The notes beneath the pieces were generated by a model. The model was not told the origin of the DNA, ran no database searches, and saw only the letters and a list, made by a program, of their open reading frames with translations. The position numbers and the translations under genes were made by a program. From Plastoroseomonas arctica (lineage in GTDB: Bacteria; Pseudomonadota; Alphaproteobacteria; Acetobacterales; Acetobacteraceae): DNA of 64,000 nucleotides. The stretch covers positions 47,483-111,482 of the forward strand of contig NZ_JAAEDH010000017.1 in assembly GCF_018128965.1 (NCBI RefSeq), written 5' to 3'. This document shows, piece after piece, positions 53,387 through 63,012 of the stretch; positions within the stretch are counted from its first letter, which is position 1, and each line of letters starts with the position of its first letter.

Positions 53387-56107
53387 TCAGCGGGCACCCC
53401 GGGTGATCACCGCCAGGGCCGCCGCACTCACCGAGACCTGAGAGAGCACCTGCGTCAGATCGCGCACGAAGGCCCAGTTCTCATAAGGGCTCGGATCCTG
53501 CGGTACCACGACCAGGCTGCCGGGGGGGACCGGCGGCCCGCCCTGCTGCCAGGAACCCAACCCTGCCGGCACCGACTGCCCGTTTGGCAACACGATGAAG
53601 GCGCGCCCACCATCGGCAAACCGCTGCTGCCCACCCGCCGCGCGCACGTAGTCCGAAGCGCGCCAGCCGCTGCGGAACTGCAGGCTGCCTGCATTCAGCA
53701 CGCTGCCCACCACCGTCACCTCGTTGGGCCGCTTGGGCACCGCGATCAGGTCGCCCGGCTCCAGCAGCACGTCCAGCTCCGGACGACCGGCGAGCACCAC
53801 CGGATTTGCCTCCACCACCATCCGCCCCGCGGCCCGCGTCTCGCGCAGGGAATTGGCCAGCTCGCGGCCCGCCGCGACAGCGGATCCGACATCGACGGCG
53901 CCGCCGCGCGTGCCGACCACCGCTTGCCCAGCGGCGACCTGCACCATGCCCATCTCCAGCTCGCGTGCGGTGCGGGCGAAGCCCTCCTGCTGGCGCTGAC
54001 GCACGCTCTCGCGCGTGAAGACGGCGCCGTAGGGGAAGGCCTCGCGCGTCAATCCACCGGCGCGCGCGATCAGCTCGGACAGCCGTTCCCCGCGGCGGAT
54101 GTCGTAGACCCCCGGCCGGAGGAACTCGCCCACCAAGGTCACCGGCCCGGTCTCGCGGTCGGCGAAGCCGCGCGGCATGCGCAGCGCGTCGCGCGGCGAG
54201 AGGCGCACGGCGGCGAAGTTGCGGCTGCGCAGGTCGAGCACGATGCGCGTGAGCGGGATCGACCCTGAGGTTTCCGCCGGCTCGCGCGCGAATTCCACCG
54301 ACCGCAGATCCGCCGCATCCGACAGCCCGCCGGCCGCCGCGATCACCACGTCGAGCCCGGTATCGTCCGGCACCGGGTAGAGGCCCGGCTGCCTCGCCTC
54401 GCCGGTCAGCACCACGGACTGGTCGAGCAGATAGGCAAGCAGGTCCGGATAGCGCGCGAAGATCGCCGGACAGGCCGGTGCGCCGAGGTCGGGGAACCCC
54501 GCGCCGCGGGCATGGGCGAAGCGGGCCGGCGAAGACCGCGCGGCGATCGCCACCTGCAGCAGCGCCGGGCAGGTGTTGTCACCCTCGCCCATCTCGCCGC
54601 GCAGGGCGCGCTGCACCGGCGGGCTCGCGAGCCAGGCGATGTCGGCGCGGGCGAGCACCACGACCTCGTCGGCCTCCTGCAGCGGCAGGTCCGCCTGGCC
54701 CGCCAGCACGCGGCCGAGCGGGAAGGCCACGAAGCGCCGTTGCCGCGCGGGGCGCTCCGCCCGCCAGATCACTCCCAGCGGTCCATAGGCGTCGGAGCGC
54801 ACCAGCCGTGGGTCCGACAGCAGCGCGGAAAGCCGCGTCGCACCGCCGGTGGAACGGGTGATCGGCGCCGTCACGTGGCCGACCAGGCGCAACCCACTGG
54901 TCTCCACGTCGAGGCCCGGCGCGACCCGCATGGCGTCGCCGCGCCGCAGCAGCCCGGCCGGCGCAACCTCGGCGACGACGCGGCGGCCCTGGGCGTCGCC
55001 CTGGTAGACCAGCATCCGGTTGCCGATCGGCCGCAGCGCCCCGCCGGCCAGCGCGAGCGCATCGGCGAGGCTGGCCGAGGCCGCGCCCGCCGGCAGCTCG
55101 TAAATGCCCGGCCGAGTCACGTCGCCGGCGATCGCGATCGCAGCACCCAGCGCGGGGACCATCACCCGCTCGCCCTCGCGCAGCGTGATGTCGGGGGCCG
55201 CGGCATCGCCGGTGAGGATGCCGTAGAGATCCACCACCCGGCTGCCGCGCGGCCCATCCACGCGCACCGCCCGCAGCGATCCGGTCTTGCGCACCCCGCC
55301 CGCCGCAGCCAACGCGTCGATCACGGTGGCGAGCGGGGTGAGCGACTGCACCCCGGGACGCACCACCTCACCTGCCACCAGCACGCCCATCTGCCGCAGC
55401 GCACCGAAGCTGAGGTAGGCCTCGGTGCCGCCCATCTCGAGCCGGGCCCGGGCGTCGAGGTCGGCACGGACCTCACGGATAGACCGCCCCGCGGCGATGA
55501 TGGGCGCCAGGTCGGGCAGCAGCAGCATGCCGTCGCGGCCGACGCGCACCGTGTGCGTCTGCCGCACGCGACCCCGGAGTGCCACGATCAGCTCATCGTC
55601 GCGGCCGATCAGGTGGTCGTCGGAAAGCGCGCCGAAGCCGGGCGGTGCCGCACCCGGGGCGGCGGTGAAGGTCTCGTAGCCGAACTGGCGCAGCGGCTGC
55701 GGCTCCCCGGCGAGGCGCGTGGCGAAGAAGCGTTCCAAGGAGGAAAGCGGTTCCTCTGGCGGCGATGCCGGCGCGGCGGGGGCCACGGGCGATGCCGCCA
55801 TGGGTCCCGTGGGCGCGGGGCCGGGCGAGGCTAAGGGCGCGCCCGGGCGCTGCGGCATGGCCTGCTGGATGCGCGCCATGATCTCCTGCTGCGCGGCGGG
55901 CGGCAGGCTCGGCAGCGCGGCGCCCCCTGGCAGCAGCGAGGGCAACGACGGCGGCAGCAGAAAGCCGCCCGGCGGGCCGCTGCCGGCGATCGGCTGGGCG
56001 ACGCCGGCGCCGGCGAGCAGCACAAGCGGGATCAACCCAAGGGTGAGGGTGAGTACGTAGCGGAGCACGGGTTTTCGTGGGAATCGCATATGTTGTTTCG
56101 AAAGCAT
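53387..56107 (-). CDS. polysaccharide export protein with multiple SLBB domains
   Basis: The 906-residue protein has an N-terminal signal/helix (RYVLTLTLGLIPLVLLAGAG), a Pro-rich segment (about 45-120) and a Poly_export domain (about 165-240, LIGRDDELIVALRGRV). At least four SLBB-type repeats follow, with the recurring GxVxRPGxYxL pattern (VAGEVVRPGVQSL, IAGDVTRPGIYELP, LTGEARQPGLYPV, LVGEFLRPGVYDI, VVGSVLNAGSLQF). It acts in the periplasm and outer membrane as the export channel or its partner. ATG 56107 and ATG 56089 are both possible starts; neither has a strong ribosome site. Confidence 0.9.
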   Translation of the reverse strand: MLSKQHMRFPRKPVLRYVLTLTLGLIPLVLLAGAGVAQPIAGSGPPGGFLLPPSLPSLLPGGAALPSLPPAAQQEIMARIQQAMPQRPGAPLASPGPAPTGPMAASPVAPAAPASPPEEPLSSLERFFATRLAGEPQPLRQFGYETFTAAPGAAPPGFGALSDDHLIGRDDELIVALRGRVRQTHTVRVGRDGMLLLPDLAPIIAAGRSIREVRADLDARARLEMGGTEAYLSFGALRQMGVLVAGEVVRPGVQSLTPLATVIDALAAAGGVRKTGSLRAVRVDGPRGSRVVDLYGILTGDAAAPDITLREGERVMVPALGAAIAIAGDVTRPGIYELPAGAASASLADALALAGGALRPIGNRMLVYQGDAQGRRVVAEVAPAGLLRRGDAMRVAPGLDVETSGLRLVGHVTAPITRSTGGATRLSALLSDPRLVRSDAYGPLGVIWRAERPARQRRFVAFPLGRVLAGQADLPLQEADEVVVLARADIAWLASPPVQRALRGEMGEGDNTCPALLQVAIAARSSPARFAHARGAGFPDLGAPACPAIFARYPDLLAYLLDQSVVLTGEARQPGLYPVPDDTGLDVVIAAAGGLSDAADLRSVEFAREPAETSGSIPLTRIVLDLRSRNFAAVRLSPRDALRMPRGFADRETGPVTLVGEFLRPGVYDIRRGERLSELIARAGGLTREAFPYGAVFTRESVRQRQQEGFARTARELEMGMVQVAAGQAVVGTRGGAVDVGSAVAAGRELANSLRETRAAGRMVVEANPVVLAGRPELDVLLEPGDLIAVPKRPNEVTVVGSVLNAGSLQFRSGWRASDYVRAAGGQQRFADGGRAFIVLPNGQSVPAGLGSWQQGGPPVPPGSLVVVPQDPSPYENWAFVRDLTQVLSQVSVSAAALAVITRGAR

Positions 56108-56149
56108 AAAAGAACTTGCTCACGAATTATTCAACCGTAAATTGGTATT

Positions 56150-57745
56150 GTGATCGCAGCATTCCCGCATTTCGTGCTCAGAGCCGACGCTGCATCCCGC
56201 CTCGGCGTGTGGCCAGTTCTTCTGCACGTCCTACATCGCGCTGGCCGCCGCGGCGCGCGACGCGCGCTGGGCGACCGCGATCCGCTGCGCGGACCGTTCT
56301 TCGGCACCGCCGCGCAGGTGCCGGTTACCGCGACAGACTGGCACGGACCCTTCGACCCCGCGCGCCACGCGCTCGATCTGCCGCTCTTCGCCCCTGGCGA
56401 CATCCGCCCGATATGGGAGGTCAACCGGCTTGGTGGCCTGCCGGCACTCGCCGCGCGTGGCGACTGGGCGGCCGCCGAGCGCCTGCTCCGCGACTGGGCG
56501 GCGCGCAACCCGCCCTTCCGCGGACCCGCCTGGGCCTGCGGCCAGGAATGCGCACTCCGTGCCCTGACCCTCGCCATCAGCCTGGACGCGCCGCCCGGCG
56601 CCGCGATGCGCGCCCTGCTCGACGCCCATGCCCGGCGCATCGAGGCCACGCGCTTCTACGCGCTCGCGCAGGACAACAACCACGCGGTTTCCGAGGCAGC
56701 CGGGCTGCTCGCCTGCGGGCTGCTGCTGGGTGATGCGAAGCGGGAGCGGCGCGGCGCGGCAGCGCTGGTCCGCACGACGCAGCGCCTCGTCACCCCCTGC
56801 GGCGCCTTCGCCCAGCCGAGTGCCCGCTACCACCGGCTGCTGCTGGACACACTCGCCGTCACCGTCCGGCTGTGGCGACGCCATCGCGGTGCGGAGGCGG
56901 ATCGCGCGCTGCGCGCGCGCGCGGCGGCGGCCACCGCCTGGCTCGCGCGGATCATGGATCCCGTGACCGGTCGGCTGCCACGGCTGGGGCCGGAAGACCC
57001 CTCCTGCTTCGCCGACCTCGCGGGCACCGGCCCGGATGATGCGCGCGCCAGCCTCGCGCGGGCGCAGGCGGTGTTCGGCGCGTTACCGCTTGCGACCGAC
57101 GTCTGGGTGAGCGCCGGGTGGCGCGGCTGGCAGGCGGGGCGGCTGCGCGCGATCCTGCGCACCGGCGTGCCGCAGCGCTTCCGCCCCGCCCATGCCGACC
57201 TGCTGCACCTCGATCTCTGGGTCGGGGCGACGAACCTGCTGCGCGACGGCGGCAGCGGCAGCTACAATCCACCGAACGATGCGGCCTGGCAGGGCGTCGA
57301 CCTCGCCGCCGCGCGCGCCCACAACCTCGTCACCTTCGATGATGCCGAGCCCATGCCACGCGTCACGCGCTTCCTGTTCGCGCGCTGGCCGCGCGTGCAC
57401 CTGATCCCCGACGGTGCCGAGACCCGCGACGCCCGCGGCATGACACATGCCCGCGCGGTGACCCTGGGCGCGCACCAGGCGCGCATCGAGGACCGCATCG
57501 CCGGCCCGTTCCGCCACGCGACGCTGCGCTGGCGTCTCGCCCCCGGCGCCTGGCGGCTGCTGGGCGACACGGTCGAGAGCGACGGTGCACGCATCGCGAT
57601 CGGCGCCGATGCGCCGGTTCGCCTGCGCCTCACCGACGGGTTCGAGAGCCCCGCCTATGGAAGCTTGGCGCGCGTGCCGGTGCTGGAGGCCGTGGTCGCG
57701 GCACCCGCCACGCGCTTCACGACCTGCATCGACATCGCCGCATGA
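56150..57745 (+). CDS. heparinase II/III-family protein
   Basis: The 531-residue protein has an alpha-helical toroid-like N-terminal half (about 70-330, with NHAVSEAAGLLACGLLLGDA and PSARYHRLLLDTLAVTVRLW) and a beta-rich heparinase II/III C-terminal half (HADLLHLDLWVGATNLLRDG, GSYNPPNDAAWQG, AHNLVTFDD). Members cleave uronic-acid polymers, and in export loci they may trim or degrade the exported polysaccharide. No signal peptide is evident. The GTG at 56150 is the available start. Its stop overlaps the Wzz gene (ATGA). The 42-bp AT-rich gap to the divergent export gene is a probable shared promoter. Confidence 0.85.
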   Translation: MIAAFPHFVLRADAASRLGVWPVLLHVLHRAGRRGARRALGDRDPLRGPFFGTAAQVPVTATDWHGPFDPARHALDLPLFAPGDIRPIWEVNRLGGLPALAARGDWAAAERLLRDWAARNPPFRGPAWACGQECALRALTLAISLDAPPGAAMRALLDAHARRIEATRFYALAQDNNHAVSEAAGLLACGLLLGDAKRERRGAAALVRTTQRLVTPCGAFAQPSARYHRLLLDTLAVTVRLWRRHRGAEADRALRARAAAATAWLARIMDPVTGRLPRLGPEDPSCFADLAGTGPDDARASLARAQAVFGALPLATDVWVSAGWRGWQAGRLRAILRTGVPQRFRPAHADLLHLDLWVGATNLLRDGGSGSYNPPNDAAWQGVDLAAARAHNLVTFDDAEPMPRVTRFLFARWPRVHLIPDGAETRDARGMTHARAVTLGAHQARIEDRIAGPFRHATLRWRLAPGAWRLLGDTVESDGARIAIGADAPVRLRLTDGFESPAYGSLARVPVLEAVVAAPATRFTTCIDIAA

Positions 57746-58662
57746 GCGAGGAAGCCGAAGCCTGGCTCACCGCCGCGCACCTCGGGCCCCGGCCCGACGA
57801 GCAGCGGCCGCCGGCGGGGGGCATGGCGCTCGAGACGCTGCTGCGCGCGCTGTGGCAGCGGCGGGCGCGGCTCGCCCTGGCCTGGTTCGTGCTGCTGCTC
57901 GCCGGCGCGACGCCGGTGCTCGTCTGGACCCGCAGCTACGTCGCCGAGATCACCGTCGCACCCGCCGAGACCACCGGCATCGCCACCTCCACGCTGCTGG
58001 CCCCGCTCGCCATCGCGCCGGGCAACATCCTCGACACGCGGCCATCGGGGAATTTCGCGATCTACCTCGCGGCACTCCGCTCCACCGAGGCGGCGATGCT
58101 GCTCGCCGAGCGGACGCCGCTGCTGGCCCACCTGACCGAGATGCGTGCCGCGGGCCTCACCGGGGCCATTCGCGCGGCGCTGGGCCTCGCGCGCGACGCC
58201 GATCTCGACGACGCCAAGACCTGGCTCGAGGCGAACCTCTCGGTCACGCCCAACCCCATCACCGTGACCTGGGAAATCAACCTGCCGCACCCGGACCGCA
58301 CGCTCGCGCTCGACGCGCTGCAGCTGCTGCACGGGTTTGCGGAGGCCAAGGTGCGCGCCGACATCGCCTCGGTCGCGGCGCGGCGCATCGCCATCCTCAC
58401 CCTGCGCCTGGATGCCGAGCGCGACCTGTTCCTGCGCAACGGGCTGGTCGAGCTCCTCGCCCAGCAGCAGCGCGCCGCGATGGTCGTCGCGGCCGAAGAA
58501 GCGGTCGCGGCGCGGCTGGTCTCGATGCCCTATGTCGAGCTGCGCCCCTCGCTGCCGAACCGGCCGCTGCTGATCGGGCTGCTGGCGGTGGCGGGGGCGG
58601 CGGTGGTGGGGCTCGGGGCGGCTTGCCTGCTGCTGCTCGGTGTCTGGGGGCGGGCGGGCTGA
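57742..58662 (+). CDS. Wzz-type chain-length determinant protein
   Basis: The 306-residue protein has two membrane helices, near 45-65 and 275-300, around a periplasmic domain of about 200 residues. The Wzz-like start is LLRALWQRRARLALAWFVLL and the end is LLIGLLAVAGAAVVG after a Pro-rich SLPNRP motif. There is no tyrosine kinase domain. It sets polymer length with the ligase/polymerase gene next door. It overlaps the preceding gene by ATGA and the next by one base. Confidence 0.85.
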   Translation: MSEEAEAWLTAAHLGPRPDEQRPPAGGMALETLLRALWQRRARLALAWFVLLLAGATPVLVWTRSYVAEITVAPAETTGIATSTLLAPLAIAPGNILDTRPSGNFAIYLAALRSTEAAMLLAERTPLLAHLTEMRAAGLTGAIRAALGLARDADLDDAKTWLEANLSVTPNPITVTWEINLPHPDRTLALDALQLLHGFAEAKVRADIASVAARRIAILTLRLDAERDLFLRNGLVELLAQQQRAAMVVAAEEAVAARLVSMPYVELRPSLPNRPLLIGLLAVAGAAVVGLGAACLLLLGVWGRAG

Positions 58663-59867
58663 TGCGCGCGGCGATGTTCGCGGCGCCGGCGGGGGTTCTC
58701 GCGGCGGGGGTTCACTTTGCCGGCGCGCTGAAATCGGCGCCGCTGCTCGCGGACCTGCCCTTCGACCTCACCCTCGCCTTGGCCGCCCTTCTCGCGCCGC
58801 CGCTCGCGATCCTGGCGCTCAGCCGGCGCTGGCGCATCGACGCGGGCGTCGCGCTGCCGCTGCTCTCCGCCGCGGCGCTGTGGTTCTGGATGGTGGTGAG
58901 CGCGAGCTGGGGCGCCTCGCGCGACGCGGCCGCCGGCAAGCTCGCCGAGCTCGTGCTGATGGCGCCGGTGATGCTCGCGGCCGGGCTGCTCGTCGGCGCC
59001 GATGCCCGCATGCTGCGTCGCTTCGCGCTCGCGGTGGTGGCGATCGCGGTGTTCGTCGGCGCCTCTGTCGCGATCGGCATCGCGGACCGCTCGGTGGTGC
59101 TCGGCGGGCTGGTCGGCGCCGACCCGGAGCGTGCGCGGGTGCAGTACCAGGTGACGGGGCTCGCCTTGGCCTCGGGCGCGGCGCTCGCCGCGGTGTTCGC
59201 GCTGGAACGGCGCGGTGTCTCGCGCCTGGCCTGGGTGGTGGTGGCCCTCGCGCTGGTCTTCGCGGCCCTGCTGCCCGGCGGGCGCGCCGGGCTGATCGCG
59301 CTGGTTCTGGCGGTGACGGTCGCCCCCATGCTGCTGCTCTGGCGCAGCGGCGCATGGTTGGCGGGCATGTTCTGGCCGCTGCTGGTCGCCGCGAGCGGGG
59401 GGCTGGCCGCGCTGGTGCTGCTGCTCGCGCCCGATCTTGTCGACGGGCTGCGCACGCTGGAGCGGCTGACCGAGAACCGGCTCGGCGACGAGCAGGGGCG
59501 GCTGCCGCTATGGAACGCCGCGCTGCGTTGGGGGGCCGAGGCGCCGCTAGGCCTGGGTGCGGGCAGTTTCGGGATCGCGACGGGCTCGGGCGATACGCGC
59601 CGGCTGCACCCGCACGATCACGCGCTGGAATCGCTTGCCGAGGGTGGATGGCCGGCGCTGCTGCTGTGGCTAGGGGCGTTCGGGGGCGCCGGGCTCGCGG
59701 CCCTTGGCGCTGGGGCGCGGGCGACGCCGGGGCGGGTCGCGCGGATCGCCGCCCTGACACTTCCAATGGCGCTGACCGTGATGGTCTCGACCGACCTCGG
59801 CAACCGCATGGCCTGGCTGGCGCTCGGGCTCGCGCTCAGCCTCAGGATTGAGGCGCGCAATGCCTGA
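58662..59867 (+). CDS. O-antigen ligase/polymerase family protein
   Basis: The 401-residue membrane protein has about ten helices and the Wzy_C signature: LLPGGRAGLIALVLA, then a large periplasmic loop with GRLPLWNAALRWGAEAPLG, LGAGSFG and HPHDHALESLAEGGW, which resembles the HNxxL motif. It either polymerises repeat units or ligates the chain. The ATG at 58662 shares its A with the Wzz stop. It overlaps the sugar transferase gene by 8 bases. Confidence 0.88.
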   Translation: MRAAMFAAPAGVLAAGVHFAGALKSAPLLADLPFDLTLALAALLAPPLAILALSRRWRIDAGVALPLLSAAALWFWMVVSASWGASRDAAAGKLAELVLMAPVMLAAGLLVGADARMLRRFALAVVAIAVFVGASVAIGIADRSVVLGGLVGADPERARVQYQVTGLALASGAALAAVFALERRGVSRLAWVVVALALVFAALLPGGRAGLIALVLAVTVAPMLLLWRSGAWLAGMFWPLLVAASGGLAALVLLLAPDLVDGLRTLERLTENRLGDEQGRLPLWNAALRWGAEAPLGLGAGSFGIATGSGDTRRLHPHDHALESLAEGGWPALLLWLGAFGGAGLAALGAGARATPGRVARIAALTLPMALTVMVSTDLGNRMAWLALGLALSLRIEARNA

Positions 59868-60462
59868 GCGGGGTTTTTACGCGCGGCGCGGCAAGCGGGC
59901 ATTGGACATCGTGGCGGTGCTCGCGATGGCGCCGGTTGCGCTGCCGCTGCTGGCATTAGCGGCGCTGGCCGTCTGGGCCGTGCTCGGCCGCCCGGTGGTG
60001 TTCCGAAGCACGCGCATCGGGCGCGGTGGCGTGTCCTTCACCATGGGGAAGTTGCGCAGCATGGCGGAAGGCGATGGGCCGGACCCGGAGCGCACCGGGC
60101 GCTTCGGGCGGGCGCTGCGGGCGAGCGCGCTCGATGAACTGCCGCAGCTCTGGCACGTGCTGCGCGGACAGATGAGCCTGGTGGGTCCGAGGCCGCTGCC
60201 GGCGCATTACGCCCCGGTGCTGCCAGGCGCGCGCCACTCCGTGCGGCCGGGCCTCACCGGCCTCGCGCAGGTGGCCGGGCGGAACGCGCTGCCCTGGCCG
60301 ACGCGCCTGCGGCTCGATTGCCGCTACGCCTCGGCGCCGAGCCTCGGGCGCGACCTGCGCATCCTCGGCGCCACGGTCGTGGTGCTGATGCGGCGACGCG
60401 GCGGCGGCATCGGCGTGCCGCCAGGCGGCCTCGAGACACGTGCAATTCGCCATGTTCGCTAA
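59860..60462 (+). CDS. bacterial sugar transferase (initiating or capsular)
   Basis: The 200-residue protein has one N-terminal hydrophobic segment (about 16-42) and the transferase domain with KRALDIVAVL, VVFRSTRIGRGG, ASALDELPQLWHVLRGQMS and LVGPRPLP. It is the short single-helix form of the WbaP/PglC family and would load a sugar-phosphate onto undecaprenyl phosphate. The cluster also has a WecA-like enzyme, so two starting activities are present. ATG 59860 has GAGG upstream and is preferred over the TTG at 59848. Confidence 0.92.
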   Translation: MPERGFYARRGKRALDIVAVLAMAPVALPLLALAALAVWAVLGRPVVFRSTRIGRGGVSFTMGKLRSMAEGDGPDPERTGRFGRALRASALDELPQLWHVLRGQMSLVGPRPLPAHYAPVLPGARHSVRPGLTGLAQVAGRNALPWPTRLRLDCRYASAPSLGRDLRILGATVVVLMRRRGGGIGVPPGGLETRAIRHVR

Positions 60463-60617
60463 ATCTGCGGTTGCAATCTCGTTCTCGTGATGGATCATTG
60501 CGGTTGTTCGCCGGACTGCGGCCTTGCCGGCAAACGCCACCTCTGGCCGCGTGTTCGAGAAGGGATCGCCCCATTCCGCAGCAGGCCGCCCTGGTCAGCG
60601 CCGCAGCCCCGGACCCG

Positions 60618-61748
60618 GTGCTGCTCTCCCCGCCACACCTGGGCGGCGGCGAGATCGGCGCCATCGCGGCCAGCCTCGACGATGGCTGGCTTGCCCCGGC
60701 CGGACCGGTGCCGGCCGCCTTCGAGCAGGCAGTGGCCCTTGCGACGGGCTTCCGCCATGTGCTCGCGACCTGTTCCGGCACCGCGGCGCTGCACCTTGCT
60801 TATCGCTGCCTCGACCTGCAGCCGGGCGACCATGTGTGGTGCCCCGGCTTCACCTTCGCCGCGACCATCGCGCCGGCCGTACAGATGGGGGCGGTGCCGC
60901 GCTTCCTCGATGTGGACGCGGCGTCGTGGACGCTCGACCCGCTCGCACTCGCACGCGACCTGCGCACGGCCGCGCGCGGCGGGGTGTTGCCGCGCGCGGT
61001 GGTCGCGGTGGACACCTACGGGCAATGCGCGGACCTCCCGGCACTCGCCGCCACGTGCGAGGCGCATGGCGTGGCGCTGCTGTCGGACAGCGCGGCCGCA
61101 ATGGGCGCCACGCGGCACGGACGCCACGCCGGCCATGGCTCGCGCATGGCGGCGTTTTCGTTCAACGGCAACAAGATCGTGACCGCCGGCGGCGGCGGCG
61201 CCCTGTGCTCGGACGACCCGCTGCCGATCGCGCGCGCGCGGCACCTCGCACGGCATGCGCGGGAAGCCGCCGCGCACTACCAGCACGAGACGACGGGCTA
61301 TGCCTATGGGCTGCCCTCGCCGCTGGCCGCTGTGGGACTGGCGCAGCTGCCGCTGCTGGACGCCCGCGTCGCGGCGCGGCGTGCGATCGCGGCCCGTTAT
61401 GCGCTGGGCTTGTCCGATGTTCCGGGGATCGCGTTGATGCCCGAAGCGCGGGGAGGACGCGCCAATCGCTGGCTCACCGCCATCCGGGTCGATGCGCGGC
61501 GGTTCGGCATGGGCGGCGAGGCGCTGCGCCTGGCGCTGGCGGCGGCGGGCATCGAGGCACGCCCGGTGTGGAAGCCGCTGCACCTCCAGCCGGCCTTCCG
61601 CGGGGTGCCACACGCGCCCTTGCCGGTCGCCGAGCGCCTGTTCGCGGAGGGGCTGTGCCTGCCCTCGGGGAGTGCCATGGCGCCCGAGGTGCAGGACCGC
61701 GTCATCGCCGTGATCAGGGCGGCGCACGAGCGCGCGCGGCACGGCTGA
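60618..61748 (+). CDS. DegT/DnrJ/EryC1-type sugar aminotransferase
   Basis: The 376-residue PLP enzyme has VLATCSGTAALHLAYRCL, an Asp in LLSDSAAAMGAT and the PLP Lys in FSFNGNKIVTAGGGGAL. It aminates a keto-sugar nucleotide for the polymer. No ATG is near. GTG 60618 gives the standard family start (VLLSPPHLGGGEIGAIAAS) and expected length, so I use it. The frame stays open upstream through 60463-60617, an AT-richer 155-bp gap that may hold a promoter. Confidence 0.88.
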   Translation: MLLSPPHLGGGEIGAIAASLDDGWLAPAGPVPAAFEQAVALATGFRHVLATCSGTAALHLAYRCLDLQPGDHVWCPGFTFAATIAPAVQMGAVPRFLDVDAASWTLDPLALARDLRTAARGGVLPRAVVAVDTYGQCADLPALAATCEAHGVALLSDSAAAMGATRHGRHAGHGSRMAAFSFNGNKIVTAGGGGALCSDDPLPIARARHLARHAREAAAHYQHETTGYAYGLPSPLAAVGLAQLPLLDARVAARRAIAARYALGLSDVPGIALMPEARGGRANRWLTAIRVDARRFGMGGEALRLALAAAGIEARPVWKPLHLQPAFRGVPHAPLPVAERLFAEGLCLPSGSAMAPEVQDRVIAVIRAAHERARHG

Positions 61749-61750
61749 CC

Positions 61751-63012
61751 TTGCGCATCCTCTATCTGCACCAGCATTTTTCGCTTCCCGGCGGCAGCAC
61801 GGCCACGCGCAGCCACGCGATGGCGCGTGCGATGGCCGCGCGCGGGCACCAGGTGACGATGGCGTGCGGCGGGTATCGCGGCGCGGTCACAGGCTTGGAC
61901 GGGCCGTTTCGGCGCGGCTCGCGCGAGGGGCGGGTCGGCGGATTCCGCGTGGTGGAATTCGCCATCCCCTATGCCAATGCGCTGGGGCTCGCCGTGCGCG
62001 CCGGCGCCTTCCTCCGCTTCGCCGGACGCGTGACGCCGCTGGCGTTGGAGCGGAGCGTGGACCTAGTGATCGCCTCTTCCACCCCGCTCACGGTCGCGCT
62101 GCCGGCGCTGGCCGCGGCGCGGCTGCGCGGCACGCCCTTCCTGTTCGAGATCCGCGACCCCTGGCCCGAGGCGCCGCGCGCGCTGACCGAGGGGAAGTGC
62201 GGCTCGGGTCTGCGCGCCAGCTTCGCGGCGATGGATGGCTGGCCGACGCCGCCTGCCGCCGCGCCGGCGCGGTGGTAGGCCTGACACCCGGGATGGCGGA
62301 AACCGCGCTGGCGCATGGCGCCGATCGCGCGCGCGTCTTCGTGGTGCCGAATGGCTGCGACCTGGACCTGTTCGGCCCGCAGATCCCGCCGTGGCGGCCG
62401 GAGGCGGCGGCGGCCTGGGAATGCCTCGCCGTCTATGCCGGCGCGCACGGTCCGGCGAACGGGCTTGGGCTTCTGCTCGACGCCGCTTCCGCGCTGCGCC
62501 GCCGTCGGGAAAAGCGGGTGCGCCTGGTGCTGGTCGGCGAGGGCGCGGAGAAACCCGCACTGATGCGGCGCGCGGCGGCGGAGGGATTGGACAACGTCAC
62601 TTTCCTCGACCCGATGCCTAAGCCGCGCGTCGCGGCGCTGCTGGCCGGCGCGCAGATTGGGCTTCAGATCCTGGCGCCGGTGCCGGCCTTCGCGGAATGG
62701 GCGGCGCCGAACAAGCTGATGGATTGCCTCGCGGCGGGGCTGCCGGTGGTGACCAACCAGCCCGGCCATGTCGCGCGCATCCTGGCCGAGGGGGCGTGCG
62801 GCATCGTGGTGCCGCCATTCGACGCCGAGGCGCTGGCCGACGCGCTCATCGCGCTCGCCGCCGACCCGGCGCGGCGGGCGCGAATGGGTGCGGCGGCGCG
62901 GCGGGATGCGGTGCGACGCTGGGACCGGCGCGTGCATGCCGAACGCTTCTGCGCCATTGCCGAATCGCTGGCGGGCGAAGCGGCCCGACGCCCCGCGATG
63001 GCGCCGGCGTGA
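61751..63012 (+). pseudogene. glycosyltransferase family 4 gene with a frameshift near 62240
   Basis: The N-terminal GT4 half (TTG 61751, LRILYLHQHFSLPGGSTATR through LFEIRDPWPEAPRA) is in one frame and stops at 62276-62278. The C-terminal half (AVVGLTPGM, VFVVPNGCDLDLFGP, LVGEGAEKPALMRRA, EWAAPNKLMDCLAAGLPVVT) is in the -1 frame up to 63012. Restoring one missing base in the GGCTGGCC run around 62238-62244 would give a continuous product (MDGW-ADAACRRAGAVVG) of about 420 residues. It is either a true inactivating deletion, a sequencing error, or less likely programmed shifting. Both halves have normal codon use, so any loss is recent. The stop overlaps the next gene (GTGA). Confidence 0.85.

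Noticed and set aside
60318..60617. Upstream extension of the aminotransferase to 60318
   Set aside because: It would overlap the sugar transferase gene and adds about 100 Arg-rich residues not found in DegT-type enzymes; GTG 60618 fits the family start.
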